A stretch of DNA of 5,266 bases from Deltaproteobacteria bacterium (lineage in GTDB: Bacteria; Desulfobacterota; GWC2-55-46; S146-70). The notes under the pieces are model-generated. The model worked only from the letters and a program-made list of their open reading frames with translations, did not search any database and had not been told where the DNA came from. The stretch covers positions 1 to 5,266 of the forward strand of contig WGFD01000146.1 in assembly GCA_015492395.1 (NCBI GenBank), written 5' to 3'. The position numbers and the translations under genes were made by a program. Shown piece after piece: positions 1-5,266 of this stretch. Positions within the stretch are counted from its first letter, which is position 1; every line of letters starts with the position of its first letter.

Positions 1-531
1 GTATCCTATTGTCACGGTGACTCTCCAAAACTTCAGGTGTTGGCCAAGCTCCTCCGCGCGCGCTATCTGCACCGTGAGATACGTGAGAAGGGCGGGGCCT
101 ATGGCGGGTTTGCCGCCTATTCAAGCGCAGAGGGCCTCTTCTCTTTCCTCTCCTATCGTGACCCTAACCTGGAGAGGACGCTCAAGGTGTACAGTGACTC
201 TATAGAGTGGGTTTCAAAGTGCGACTTCAGCGACGAGGATTTGAAAGAAGCGATATTAGCCGTGTTTGGCGATATAGACAGGCCGCTTTCGCCGTCGGGA
301 AAGGGTAACAGGGAGTTCGTCGCGAACCTGAGAGGTCTGACGAAAGAGATGCGACAGCGGAGACGCGAAGGGATACTGTGCGTAAGCCGGGATGATATGG
401 TGGAAGTGAGCGAGAAGTACCTGCAATCAAACCCTGATAAGAGTTCGGTTGCAGTCATCTCCGGAGAAGAAAGGTTGGCGGAGGCCAGCCGCCGTCTTGA
501 AGACTTAAGTCTCCACATAAACAAGATTTGA
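1..531 (+). CDS. M16C-family metallopeptidase (PreP/Cym1-like), C-terminal fragment
   Basis: This is the last 176 codons of a gene that begins upstream of the window; the frame is open from base 1 to a TGA at 529-531. The fragment contains HREIREKGGAYGG (residues 24-36 of the fragment), followed by FSFLSYRDP, which I recognise as the C-terminal domain of M16C peptidases (presequence protease PreP, yeast Cym1). In that family an Arg and a Tyr six residues apart bind the substrate; here R28 and Y34 have exactly that spacing. The zinc-binding HxxEH motif lies in the N-terminal half and is not in view. These enzymes are clamshell-shaped zinc proteases of about 1000 residues that degrade short unstructured peptides. 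GTG codons inside the fragment (e.g. position 37) are not starts, because homology continues upstream of them. Family assignment is strong; subcellular location and substrate are not shown by this piece. Confidence 0.9.
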   Translation, partial: VSYCHGDSPKLQVLAKLLRARYLHREIREKGGAYGGFAAYSSAEGLFSFLSYRDPNLERTLKVYSDSIEWVSKCDFSDEDLKEAILAVFGDIDRPLSPSGKGNREFVANLRGLTKEMRQRRREGILCVSRDDMVEVSEKYLQSNPDKSSVAVISGEERLAEASRRLEDLSLHINKI

Positions 532-767
532 AGACTTTGCAAAGGTCTGCTTGCTGCGTTCTCATTACAGTACCACTCCATCAAGTGTTCCTTCTCCTCC
601 AGTGTCTTCCCAACCTACAGCCTGATCTTTTTTCCGGCCTCGGCAACGTGGAGGCGGACCGTGATGCAGTGATACCGTCTCTAAAGCAATAGCGGCGGAA
701 GAAGAGGCGGAGAGGAGTGTATAGCGGGAGTGGGGACCGAAATCCAAGAAGTGGTGAAATATATCCT

Positions 768-796
768 TTGACTTTGTACCGTGGAGCATGTAGTCT
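768..796 (+). promoter_or_regulatory. candidate sigma70-type promoter for hflKC
   Basis: TTGACT (768-773, 5 of 6 consensus bases) is followed after 17 bp by TAGTCT (791-796, which keeps the important first T, A and last T of TATAAT). Transcription would start near 803, giving a leader of about 30 bases before the chosen hflK start. The -10 match is mediocre, so this is only a candidate. If correct, it rules out the GTG at 781 as the hflK start, because that codon would lie upstream of the transcript. Confidence 0.35.
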
Positions 797-822
797 GTCT
801 ATGTGTGCAAGTCTGTTACCCT

Positions 823-827
823 GGAGG
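823..827 (+). promoter_or_regulatory. ribosome binding site deciding the hflK start
   Basis: GGAGG at 823-827 lies 7 bases before GTG 835 and 4 bases before GTG 832. This favours 835 (or 832) over GTG 781, which has no comparable site and would add 18 Cys/Val-rich residues untypical of HflK. Confidence 0.6.
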
Positions 828-834
828 ATGTGTG

Positions 835-1878
835 GTGGAATTTCCTGATAAAGGAGGAGGCGGCGGTGAAGGGAGGGAACTCCCTGATCTGGAGGAAGTA
901 TTAAAAAAGGCTGAAAACCTTTCAAAAGGATTCAGGAGTAAACTTCCGGCCCTCGGCGTAACAATAGCCGTCATTGTTTTGTTGATTCTGGCAATGGGCA
1001 GCTTTTATGTCGTTGCCCCTGAAGAGTTGGGCGTGGTCATGAGGTTCGGGAAGGCCGTGAGGACTGCGTCACCCGGCCCCCATATAAAGATACCGATCAT
1101 AGAGACGGTTTTGAAGCCACAGGTAACCAAGGTTCACAGGCTGGAGATAGGTTTTCAAACGATAGATCCGGGCCCTCCCGCCAGGTATCGATCCGTCAAG
1201 GAAGAGGCGCTGATGTTGACAGGGGATGAGAATATAGTTGCCGTGGAGTTTATCGTCCAATTCAAGATTAAAGATCCCATTGCCCTTCTGTTCAATGTGA
1301 GGGATCAGGGAAAAACGGTAAAGGATGCGGCAGAGGCCGCCATGAGGGAGGTGGTGGGGAAGACCTCTATAAGTGATGTATTGACTGAGGGGAGGTTTCA
1401 GGTGCAGCAGGATACGAAGGCGCTGCTTCAGTATATACTAGATAGATATAATACCGGTATAAGCATAGATACGGTGCAGCTTCAGGATGTCCTCCCGCCG
1501 GAGCAGGTTGCGACCGCCTTCAAGGATGTGGCAAGCGCCAGGGAGGATAGGGAGAAAGCCGTTGAGAAGGCCGAGGGTTACAAGAATGATATCCTGCCGA
1601 AGGCAAGGGGGCAGGCGGAAAAGACAATCAACGAGGCCATGGCCTACAAAGAGGCCACTATAAATAAGGCCAGGGGGGATACGAGCAGGTTTCTTCAGGT
1701 TCTAAAGGAGTATAAAAAGGCCAAGGGTGTGACACAGAAACGGATATATATAGAGACATTGGAGGAAGTTCTCAGCGGGATGGAAAAGGTTATAATAGAA
1801 GGCAAGGTACAGAGAAACATTCTGCCATATCTTCCACTGGGCAGCGGGTCGAGGTCTCTTGAAGGAGGCAAAAGATGA
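835..1878 (+). CDS. hflK: HflK, SPFH/band 7 membrane protein
   Basis: HflK forms with HflC a large inner-membrane assembly that, in E. coli, encloses and modulates the AAA+ protease FtsH. From GTG 835 the protein is 347 residues. It has a Gly-rich cytoplasmic N-terminus (GGGGGEG near residue 7) and the LPDLEEVLKK segment typical of HflK. One membrane helix follows at about residues 37-60, ending in YVVAPEELGVVMRFGK, the characteristic entry to the SPFH domain. The SPFH domain runs to about residue 230 (VQLQDVLPPEQV), followed by an Ala/Glu/Lys-rich coiled-coil region (about 231-285). It is shorter than the 419-residue E. coli HflK, mainly at both ends. Its stop overlaps the hflC start (ATGA, 1875-1878), so the two are almost certainly cotranslated. 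The order hflK-hflC is the usual one. Start choice is inferred from the ribosome binding site and from family N-termini; the GTG at 832 is nearly as good. Confidence 0.92.
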   Translation: MEFPDKGGGGGEGRELPDLEEVLKKAENLSKGFRSKLPALGVTIAVIVLLILAMGSFYVVAPEELGVVMRFGKAVRTASPGPHIKIPIIETVLKPQVTKVHRLEIGFQTIDPGPPARYRSVKEEALMLTGDENIVAVEFIVQFKIKDPIALLFNVRDQGKTVKDAAEAAMREVVGKTSISDVLTEGRFQVQQDTKALLQYILDRYNTGISIDTVQLQDVLPPEQVATAFKDVASAREDREKAVEKAEGYKNDILPKARGQAEKTINEAMAYKEATINKARGDTSRFLQVLKEYKKAKGVTQKRIYIETLEEVLSGMEKVIIEGKVQRNILPYLPLGSGSRSLEGGKR

Positions 1879-2732
1879 AGAGGGTATCGGTGATAGTCGT
1901 TGTCATCGCTGTCGCCTTCATTATCATTGCTAGCCAGGCATTCCATAAAGTAGAGGAGACGGAGCTGGCCCTTATTGTCCAACTGGGCAAGCCTGTGAAG
2001 GCGATCACGGAACCGGGGCTCCACTACAAGAAACCGTTCATGCAGCAGGTGCTTAAATTCGACAAACGCCTTCTCATATACGATGCGTCTCCTTCCGTTA
2101 TTATTACAAAGGATAAGAAGAACCTTGTCGTGGACAATTACGCCAAGTGGAGGATCGTGGATCCGTTGAAGTACTATCAGACCGTCAGGAACGAAACAGG
2201 GGCTCAGTCCAGGCTCGATGACATAATCTTCTCGAACTTGAGGCAGGAACTCGGCAAACATGACCTCATAGATATTGTGTCCAAGACAAGGGGATCACTC
2301 ATGAAGGTCGTGACTGAAAAGACCGAGGGGGCCGCCAGAGCCTTCGGCATAGAGGTGGTGGATGTGAGGATCAAGAGAGCCGACCTTCCACCGGAGAACG
2401 AAAAGGCCGTATTTGAGCGCATGAGGGCGGAGAGAGAGCGGGAGGCAAAGAGATATCGCTCGGAGGGCGAAGAGAGGGCCTTGGCCATAAGGGCTGAGGC
2501 GAACAAGGAAAAGACAATTCTCCTCTCCGAGGCGACGAGGAAGGCGGAGGTCCTTAAGGGTGAAGGTGATGCGATTGCAACCAGGCTATATGCCCAGGCA
2601 TACACCAAGGATCCGGAGTTTTTTTACTTCTTGAAGACAATGGAGGCATATAAGAAGACGCTTGGAGAAAAAGACACATTAATCGTAACCCCGGACAGCG
2701 AATTCTTCAGGTACATTAAAAAAAGCAAGTAG
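1875..2732 (+). CDS. hflC: HflC, SPFH/band 7 membrane protein
   Basis: This is the partner of HflK in the HflKC complex, a modulator of FtsH-dependent membrane-protein turnover in E. coli. The 285-residue protein starts with MKR and a single membrane helix (residues 4-20). HKVEETELALIVQLGKP (24-40) follows, then EPGLHYKKPF (46-55), the standard HflC opening of the SPFH domain. The segment VVDNYAKWRIVDPLKYY (85-101), the RADLPPEN motif (168-175) and the VFERMRAEREREAKRYRSEGEE segment region (179-200) are clear HflC signatures. The helical stretch continues to about residue 235, with LKTMEAYKKTL (253-263) in the C-terminal part. A strong AAGGAGG (1862-1868) lies 6 bases before the ATG, inside the end of hflK. 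E. coli HflC is 334 residues, so this form is somewhat compact. No ftsH or hflX lies nearby in the window. Confidence 0.95.
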   Translation: MKRVSVIVVVIAVAFIIIASQAFHKVEETELALIVQLGKPVKAITEPGLHYKKPFMQQVLKFDKRLLIYDASPSVIITKDKKNLVVDNYAKWRIVDPLKYYQTVRNETGAQSRLDDIIFSNLRQELGKHDLIDIVSKTRGSLMKVVTEKTEGAARAFGIEVVDVRIKRADLPPENEKAVFERMRAEREREAKRYRSEGEERALAIRAEANKEKTILLSEATRKAEVLKGEGDAIATRLYAQAYTKDPEFFYFLKTMEAYKKTLGEKDTLIVTPDSEFFRYIKKSK

Positions 2733-2837
2733 TGCTATATAATTCATATGGGAATAGAAGCCCTTTTAAGTGCCGGCTAGCTCAAGACATCCATGAGCAT
2801 TGAATCATGTTTCCTGCAACCGGACTCACTGCCGTGT

Positions 2838-2865
2838 TTGACACCGCCCTTCTTTGCGTTATAAT
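2838..2865 (+). promoter_or_regulatory. consensus sigma70 promoter for msrAB
   Basis: TTGACA (2838-2843) and TATAAT (2860-2865) both match the consensus 6 of 6, separated by 16 bp. Transcription should start near 2872, leaving a leader of about 65 bases before the msrAB start. A match this complete suggests strong basal transcription by the housekeeping sigma factor unless repressed; see the palindrome downstream. Confidence 0.8.
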
Positions 2866-2899
2866 TATTACGAGTTTTTTTAAGTCCGATTGACTGCTG

Positions 2900-2911
2900 T
2901 GACTCGAGTCA
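2900..2911. promoter_or_regulatory. 12-bp palindrome in the msrAB leader, possible operator
   Basis: TGACTCGAGTCA (2900-2911) is a perfect 12-bp palindrome. The half-site TGACT also occurs at 2891-2895, so TTGACT (2890-2895) and AGTCAA (2907-2912) form a second, spaced inverted repeat. It lies about 30 bp downstream of the predicted transcription start and just before the ribosome binding site. That position suits a repressor roadblock or a short RNA foldback (TGAC/GTCA with a 4-base loop). I cannot name a regulator for this motif. Confidence 0.35.
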
Positions 2912-2915
2912 AGGT

Positions 2916-2921
2916 GGGAGG
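2916..2921 (+). promoter_or_regulatory. msrAB ribosome binding site, oddly far from the first standard start codon
   Basis: GGGAGG (2916-2921) is the only good Shine-Dalgarno sequence ahead of msrAB. It lies 17 bases before GTG 2939 and 26 before ATG 2948, both too far. It is 8 bases before an in-frame ATA at 2930, which is optimal spacing. Initiation at this ATA would give [18 protein letters not shown], a normal lipoprotein signal with basic residues at its front. Confidence 0.6.
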
Positions 2922-2938
2922 TATTTATCATAAAGAGA

Positions 2939-4015
2939 GTGGTTTTAATGTCTTTTATCCTTTCTCTGTTGTTGGTTGGTTGTTCGAATTTCGGAAAACA
3001 AGATGACCGGAAGAGTATGTCCGTAGACGAGTATAGTGGAAAAATAGAAAGGGCGACCTTTGCGGGGGGGTGTTTCTGGTGTATGGAGCCGCCTTTCGAG
3101 AAAGTGGATGGCGTCAGGGAGGTGATCTCAGGTTATACGGGCGGATATGATAGGGACCCTACATATGAAGAGGTGTCTTCCGGTACTACGGGTCATCTGG
3201 AAGCGGTTCAGGTGATCTATGATCCGGATAGGGTCGCCTACTCAGAACTGTTGGAGGTCTTTTGGAGGCAGATAGATCCGACCGACGCGGAAGGTTCCTT
3301 TGTCGACAGGGGTCCGCAGTACAGGTCGGCCATCTTTTACCATGATGATGAGCAGAGGCGTCTAGCGGAGGTCTCCAAGGAGGAGCTGGAAAAGTCCGGA
3401 AGATACGAGGCCCCCATAGTTACCGGGATCATTGCGTTTGACAAGTTCTACAGGGCTGAAGAGTATCACCAGGACTACTACAAGAAGAATCCGGTAAGGT
3501 ACAAGTTTTACAGGTATGGATCGGGACGCGATCAATTTTTGGAACAGGTGTGGGGTGGCGAAATGGAAGAGGAGGGTGGTCCCGGAAAACCTTCCGATGA
3601 AGAGCTGAAAAGGAGGTTGTCCCCTGTCCAATATAAGGTGACTCAACTTAATGGCACCGAAAGGGCATTTCACAATGAATATTGGGACAATAAGCGAGAG
3701 GGGATCTATGTTGACGTTGTCTCCGGGGAGGTCCTATTTAGTTCCAGGGATAAGTACGACTCCGGCACAGGATGGCCGAGCTTTACGAAGCCCCTGGAGC
3801 CGGGGAATATCGTGGAACGGGAAGATAGAAGTCTCTTTATGGTCAGAACGGAGGTGCGGAGCAGGCATGGCGACTCTCATCTGGGGCATCTTTTTGACGA
3901 CGGTCCCGATCCGACCGGTCTGAGATACTGTATCAACTCGGCTGCCCTGAGGTTTATCCCAAAGGAGGATCTGGAAAAGGAGGGTCTCGAAAGATACAAG
4001 GCTATCTTTGAGTAG
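2939..4015 (+). CDS. msrAB: exported fused methionine sulfoxide reductase MsrA-MsrB (lipoprotein)
   Basis: This fused enzyme repairs both isomers of methionine sulfoxide in proteins: MsrA acts on the S form, MsrB on the R form. Numbering is from GTG 2939 (358 residues). A short hydrophobic stretch ends in the lipobox LVGC (Cys15), predicting a lipid-anchored envelope protein. The MsrA domain spans about 38-192, with GGCFWC (catalytic Cys45, second Cys48), GYTGGY (65-70), [10 protein letters not shown] (81-90), QYRSAIFY (127-134) and AEEYHQDYY (173-181). An acidic, Gly-rich linker (about 200-220) leads to the MsrB domain, about 222-358, with SGTGWPSF (275-282), [11 protein letters not shown] (313-323) and [11 protein letters not shown] containing catalytic Cys331. 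The four MsrB zinc cysteines are absent, as in many zinc-free MsrBs, and the resolving Cys found in GCGWPSF forms is Thr277. The natural start may be the ATA at 2930, giving a better signal peptide (three more residues: M-K-R). A consensus promoter sits just upstream; the gene appears monocistronic. Confidence 0.93.
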   Translation: MVLMSFILSLLLVGCSNFGKQDDRKSMSVDEYSGKIERATFAGGCFWCMEPPFEKVDGVREVISGYTGGYDRDPTYEEVSSGTTGHLEAVQVIYDPDRVAYSELLEVFWRQIDPTDAEGSFVDRGPQYRSAIFYHDDEQRRLAEVSKEELEKSGRYEAPIVTGIIAFDKFYRAEEYHQDYYKKNPVRYKFYRYGSGRDQFLEQVWGGEMEEEGGPGKPSDEELKRRLSPVQYKVTQLNGTERAFHNEYWDNKREGIYVDVVSGEVLFSSRDKYDSGTGWPSFTKPLEPGNIVEREDRSLFMVRTEVRSRHGDSHLGHLFDDGPDPTGLRYCINSAALRFIPKEDLEKEGLERYKAIFE

Positions 4016-4016
4016 T

Positions 4017-4043
4017 TTCCGGTATACCGGTCTATTACCGGAA
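4017..4043 (+). terminator. hairpin just after msrAB, possible terminator
   Basis: TTCCGGTA (4017-4024) pairs perfectly with TACCGGAA (4036-4043) around an 11-base loop, starting one base after the msrAB stop. A second small foldback, AATCC-TTGA-GGATT followed by TTAA, comes right behind it (4042-4059). Neither has a proper T-run, so this is a candidate terminator or mRNA-end stabiliser. CCGGTATACCGG inside it is itself a palindrome, giving an alternative fold. Confidence 0.4.
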
Positions 4044-4136
4044 TCCTTGAGGATTTTAACGTCTTGTGCCAAAGAGGAGATGGTTCAGCCTGACCTTCGC
4101 TGTATATGGAGATTCCGCCATTTTTAGATAAACATG

Positions 4137-4172
4137 CATTGCGAGCGCCTGTCTGCTGTGCCACAGACAGGC
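4137..4172. repeat. partial palindromic intergenic repeat of the CATTGCGAGC type
   Basis: CATTGCGAGC (4137-4146) is followed by a perfect 9-bp stem, GCCTGTCTG (4147-4155) with CAGACAGGC (4164-4172), and an 8-base loop. I recall CATTGCGAGC plus a GC-rich stem plus GCGAAGCAATC as a small palindromic repeat scattered between genes in many bacterial genomes. Here the left arm and stem are present, but the right arm is missing, so the copy looks truncated. The CATTGCGAGC core recurs at 4917-4926, preceded by GCGAAGC. Confidence 0.45.
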
Positions 4173-4202
4173 ATTCCCCTCAGCTTGCTGCAGGGAGCTT
4201 CA

Positions 4203-4631
4203 ATGAAGAGACTCTTGCCGTTTCTCATGATTTTGACCTTTCTTTTGCCGTGGTGTATGCCGCCCACCGGAGGCCGTGGGTATTCCTTCGCTACTGCAGG
4301 CCACGGGGTGGTCCATGCAAGCATGGAGGCACATGTCCCCTAAAAACACCTGCGCTGCAATAAGAACCGCTCCAATGATCACTACGGCCATAGCCACAGC
4401 AGCAATGATGAAGAGGATGATATCGGCCGCACAGGGGGCCTGTACCATGGATCGGAAGAGAACCCGGTCAGCACTGCCCTTGGCGCCGGTCTGGTATTTG
4501 TCGTTTCACAACGACCGGTATTGCATGAGGCAGAACCGGCAGGGCCGCTCTTTGCAAGATATCCCATTCTGTACGATGAACCCTTCCCGATGCTTCTCCG
4601 CAAACCACCTGAAACCGCCTTGTCTGCTTAG
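4203..4631 (+). pseudogene. small exported protein gene interrupted by an in-frame TAA
   Basis: An ATG with GGGAG five bases upstream (4193-4197) opens a reading frame with a clear export signal, MKRLLPFLMILTFLLP, then a Gly/His segment. It stops at TAA 4341-4343 after 46 codons. The same frame then stays open for 95 more codons to TAG 4629-4631. The downstream part looks like real protein: HYGHSHSSNDEEDD (His/Ser then acidic) early on, and LFARYPILYDEPFPMLLRKPP near the end region. Both overlapping alternative frames give Cys/Arg/Met-rich, shadow-like peptides. I read this as one gene of about 142 codons with a nonsense mutation. The signal region may also carry a compensating pair of one-base shifts: the next frame reads AVVYAAH there, a better cleavage site than WCMPPT. 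I do not recognise the family; the His/acidic segment could bind metal, but that is a guess. Sequencing error is an alternative. Confidence 0.5.
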
Positions 4632-5031
4632 GAGATAGCCTCTCGATAGACCGCGGCAATTTATCAAGTTGCCAAAAAAGCTCCGGATGCAATGCGTCGA
4701 GAAGCGGGGAGTGATCTGCCTGCCGTGCTGCGGCGCGGGCGGTGACGTACTCTCGGCACCTGTACTGCGTATGGGTCACTCCGAACAGTCTGCTGAGGAA
4801 GGTCCGATTTCTTCAGATGCTTTCCGAACATGCATCGCGCGCGAAATGTAATCGGATAATGCCTTGCATCAGAAGATTCCCGGTCTGCTGCATGGAGCTT
4901 CGATATTCCGCGAAGCCATTGCGAGCATACCGTGAGTGGGTTCGTGGCAGTCGGCCGGGAGCGCCTTGCGCGGTACCATAGCCGTGCCATGGTGATTTGT
5001 GGATACTCTATAGCGAGAAGGAGGGCTTTAC
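4632..5031. other. 400-bp stretch without a convincing gene
   Basis: No frame on either strand gives a believable protein. A 31-codon stretch, 4650-4742, in the same frame as the broken gene upstream reads like coding sequence (YQVAKKAPDAMRREAGSDLP) but has no start and ends in TGA; it may be a gene remnant. The region also holds a copy of the CATTGCGAGC core (4917-4926) and an 18-base near-copy (4887-4904) of the sequence over the start of the preceding gene (4187-4204, 16 of 18 identical). The right end carries the ribosome binding site AAGGAGG (5018-5024) of the next gene. Confidence 0.5.
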
Positions 5032-5224
5032 ATGATAGCAAAGCTACTTTTTCATATTGCTTTTGTGGCGATCTTTCTGTTCCCCCTGTCCGCACATGCC
5101 TATATAGGACTGTGCCGTGGGGAAGTGCGGGGGCGACATGCCGATCAATATCCCAGGGGGAGGTGCGCCGGAGACGCACGAACTGCGCCTTAAGGTCAGC
5201 CCATTTTTTTGCGCATCCACGTAG
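5032..5224 (+). pseudogene. frameshifted start of an exported Cys/Gly-rich protein
   Basis: AAGGAGG seven bases before ATG 5032 opens a clean Sec signal peptide, MIAKLLFHIAFVAIFLFPLS, with cleavage predicted after AHA (residues 21-23), then YIGLCRG. In the ATG frame the product ends at TAA 5191-5193 (53 residues) in an Arg-rich tail. If one G of the run GGGG (5119-5122) is ignored, the reading continues as KCGGDMPINIPGGGAPETHE and on to TAG 5222-5224. I recall exported proteins whose mature end begins Y-x-G-LCCGKCGG-x-MP followed by NIPGGG, with PET and SP motifs after it. The fit of the shifted frame to that pattern, including Cys-to-Arg at residue 29, indicates a decayed copy. Known relatives are much longer, so only the N-terminal part remains. 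A second lesion near the T-run (5204-5210) seems likely. Function unknown; family recall is from memory. Confidence 0.5.
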
Positions 5225-5266
5225 TTATATGATAATCTTTTAAGTTATATGTATATTATATATGAC
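5225..5266. other. AT-rich window end
   Basis: The last 42 bases are strongly AT-rich, with TTATAT repeated (5225 and about 5245) and a TATATTATATAT tract. This contrasts with the GC-rich sequence before it and could be promoter-like DNA for a gene outside the window, but no complete -35/-10 pair is clear. Confidence 0.3.

Larger units (their letters stand above)
532..834. other. intergenic region between the M16C peptidase gene and hflK
   Basis: I see no gene in these 303 bases. Open frames crossing it on either strand encode low-quality, Arg/Ser/Pro-rich peptides with no recognisable motif and no good ribosome binding site. A weak imperfect hairpin (AGACTTTGCAAAGGTCT, 532-548, one bulge) directly follows the peptidase stop but lacks a T-run, so it is a poor terminator candidate. 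The stretch 640-760 is purine-rich. The right end holds a candidate promoter and the hflK ribosome binding site, listed separately. Confidence 0.6.
2733..2938. other. intergenic region between hflC and msrAB
   Basis: These 206 bases hold no gene I can support. No convincing intrinsic terminator follows hflC: the only nearby foldbacks have stems of about five base pairs (e.g. GCTCA/TGAGC around 2780-2799) and no T-run. The second half carries the msrAB promoter, a T7 run (2875-2881) in the early transcribed region, a 12-bp palindrome and the ribosome binding site, listed separately. Confidence 0.6.

Noticed and set aside
501..512. 12-bp palindrome AGACTTAAGTCT
   Set aside because: It lies inside the coding end of the peptidase gene with no T-run or promoter nearby; probably chance.
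153..584. 143-codon minus-strand open frame opposite the peptidase gene
   Set aside because: Shadow of the M16C coding frame, which is supported by clear family motifs.
781..834. N-terminal extension of HflK from GTG 781
   Set aside because: The added Cys/Val-rich residues are untypical of HflK, there is no ribosome binding site, and the candidate -10 element lies downstream of this codon.
2875..2881. T-run as an intrinsic terminator after hflC
   Set aside because: No GC-rich stem precedes it, and it sits downstream of the msrAB promoter, so it would end the msrAB transcript at once.
4276..4638. 120-codon + strand open frame over the broken exported-protein gene
   Set aside because: Met/Cys/Arg-rich composition and no ribosome binding site; the neighbouring frame has a signal peptide and protein-like composition.
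4664..5179. 171-codon open frame on the minus strand
   Set aside because: Arg/Ser-rich low-quality peptide with no recognisable motif, overlapping the well-supported signal peptide and ribosome binding site at 5018-5100 on the other strand.

Overview
The window reads as chromosomal DNA of moderate G+C content from a Gram-negative bacterium. Evidence is the HflK/HflC pair of inner-membrane SPFH proteins, a lipobox-type lipoprotein signal and two Sec-type export signals. The gene style suggests a Desulfobacterota/deltaproteobacterium-like or Nitrospirota-like lineage, but this rests on general resemblance and is not proven by the sequence.

Layout, all genes on the + strand. (1) Positions 1-531 hold the 3' end of an M16C (PreP/Cym1-like) metallopeptidase, cut by the window edge. 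(2) A 303-bp gap (532-834) ends in a plausible promoter. (3) hflK (835-1878) and hflC (1875-2732) are joined by an ATGA overlap and form a two-gene operon. (4) A 206-bp gap carries a perfect TTGACA-N16-TATAAT promoter and a 12-bp palindrome. (5) 2939-4015 encodes an exported fused methionine sulfoxide reductase MsrA-MsrB, with an unusual translation start. (6) From about 4016 to the end the sequence looks degraded. It has a hairpin after msrAB, a partial copy of a CATTGCGAGC-type palindromic repeat, a small exported-protein gene broken by an in-frame TAA (4203-4631), about 400 bp without a convincing gene, and the start of a second exported protein (Cys- and Gly-rich) broken by a one-base shift (5032-5224).

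The intact genes fit protein quality control in the envelope. The M16C enzyme degrades peptides, HflKC is the membrane scaffold that in E. coli modulates the FtsH protease, and the MsrAB lipoprotein repairs oxidised methionines outside the cytoplasm. No ftsH lies in the window. No mobile element, CRISPR array, tRNA or rRNA was recognised.

I do not see a clearly new system. The parts most worth a second look are the msrAB start and control region, the cysteine-poor MsrB domain, and the two broken genes for small exported proteins downstream, which are hidden from ordinary ORF calling by a stop codon and a frameshift.
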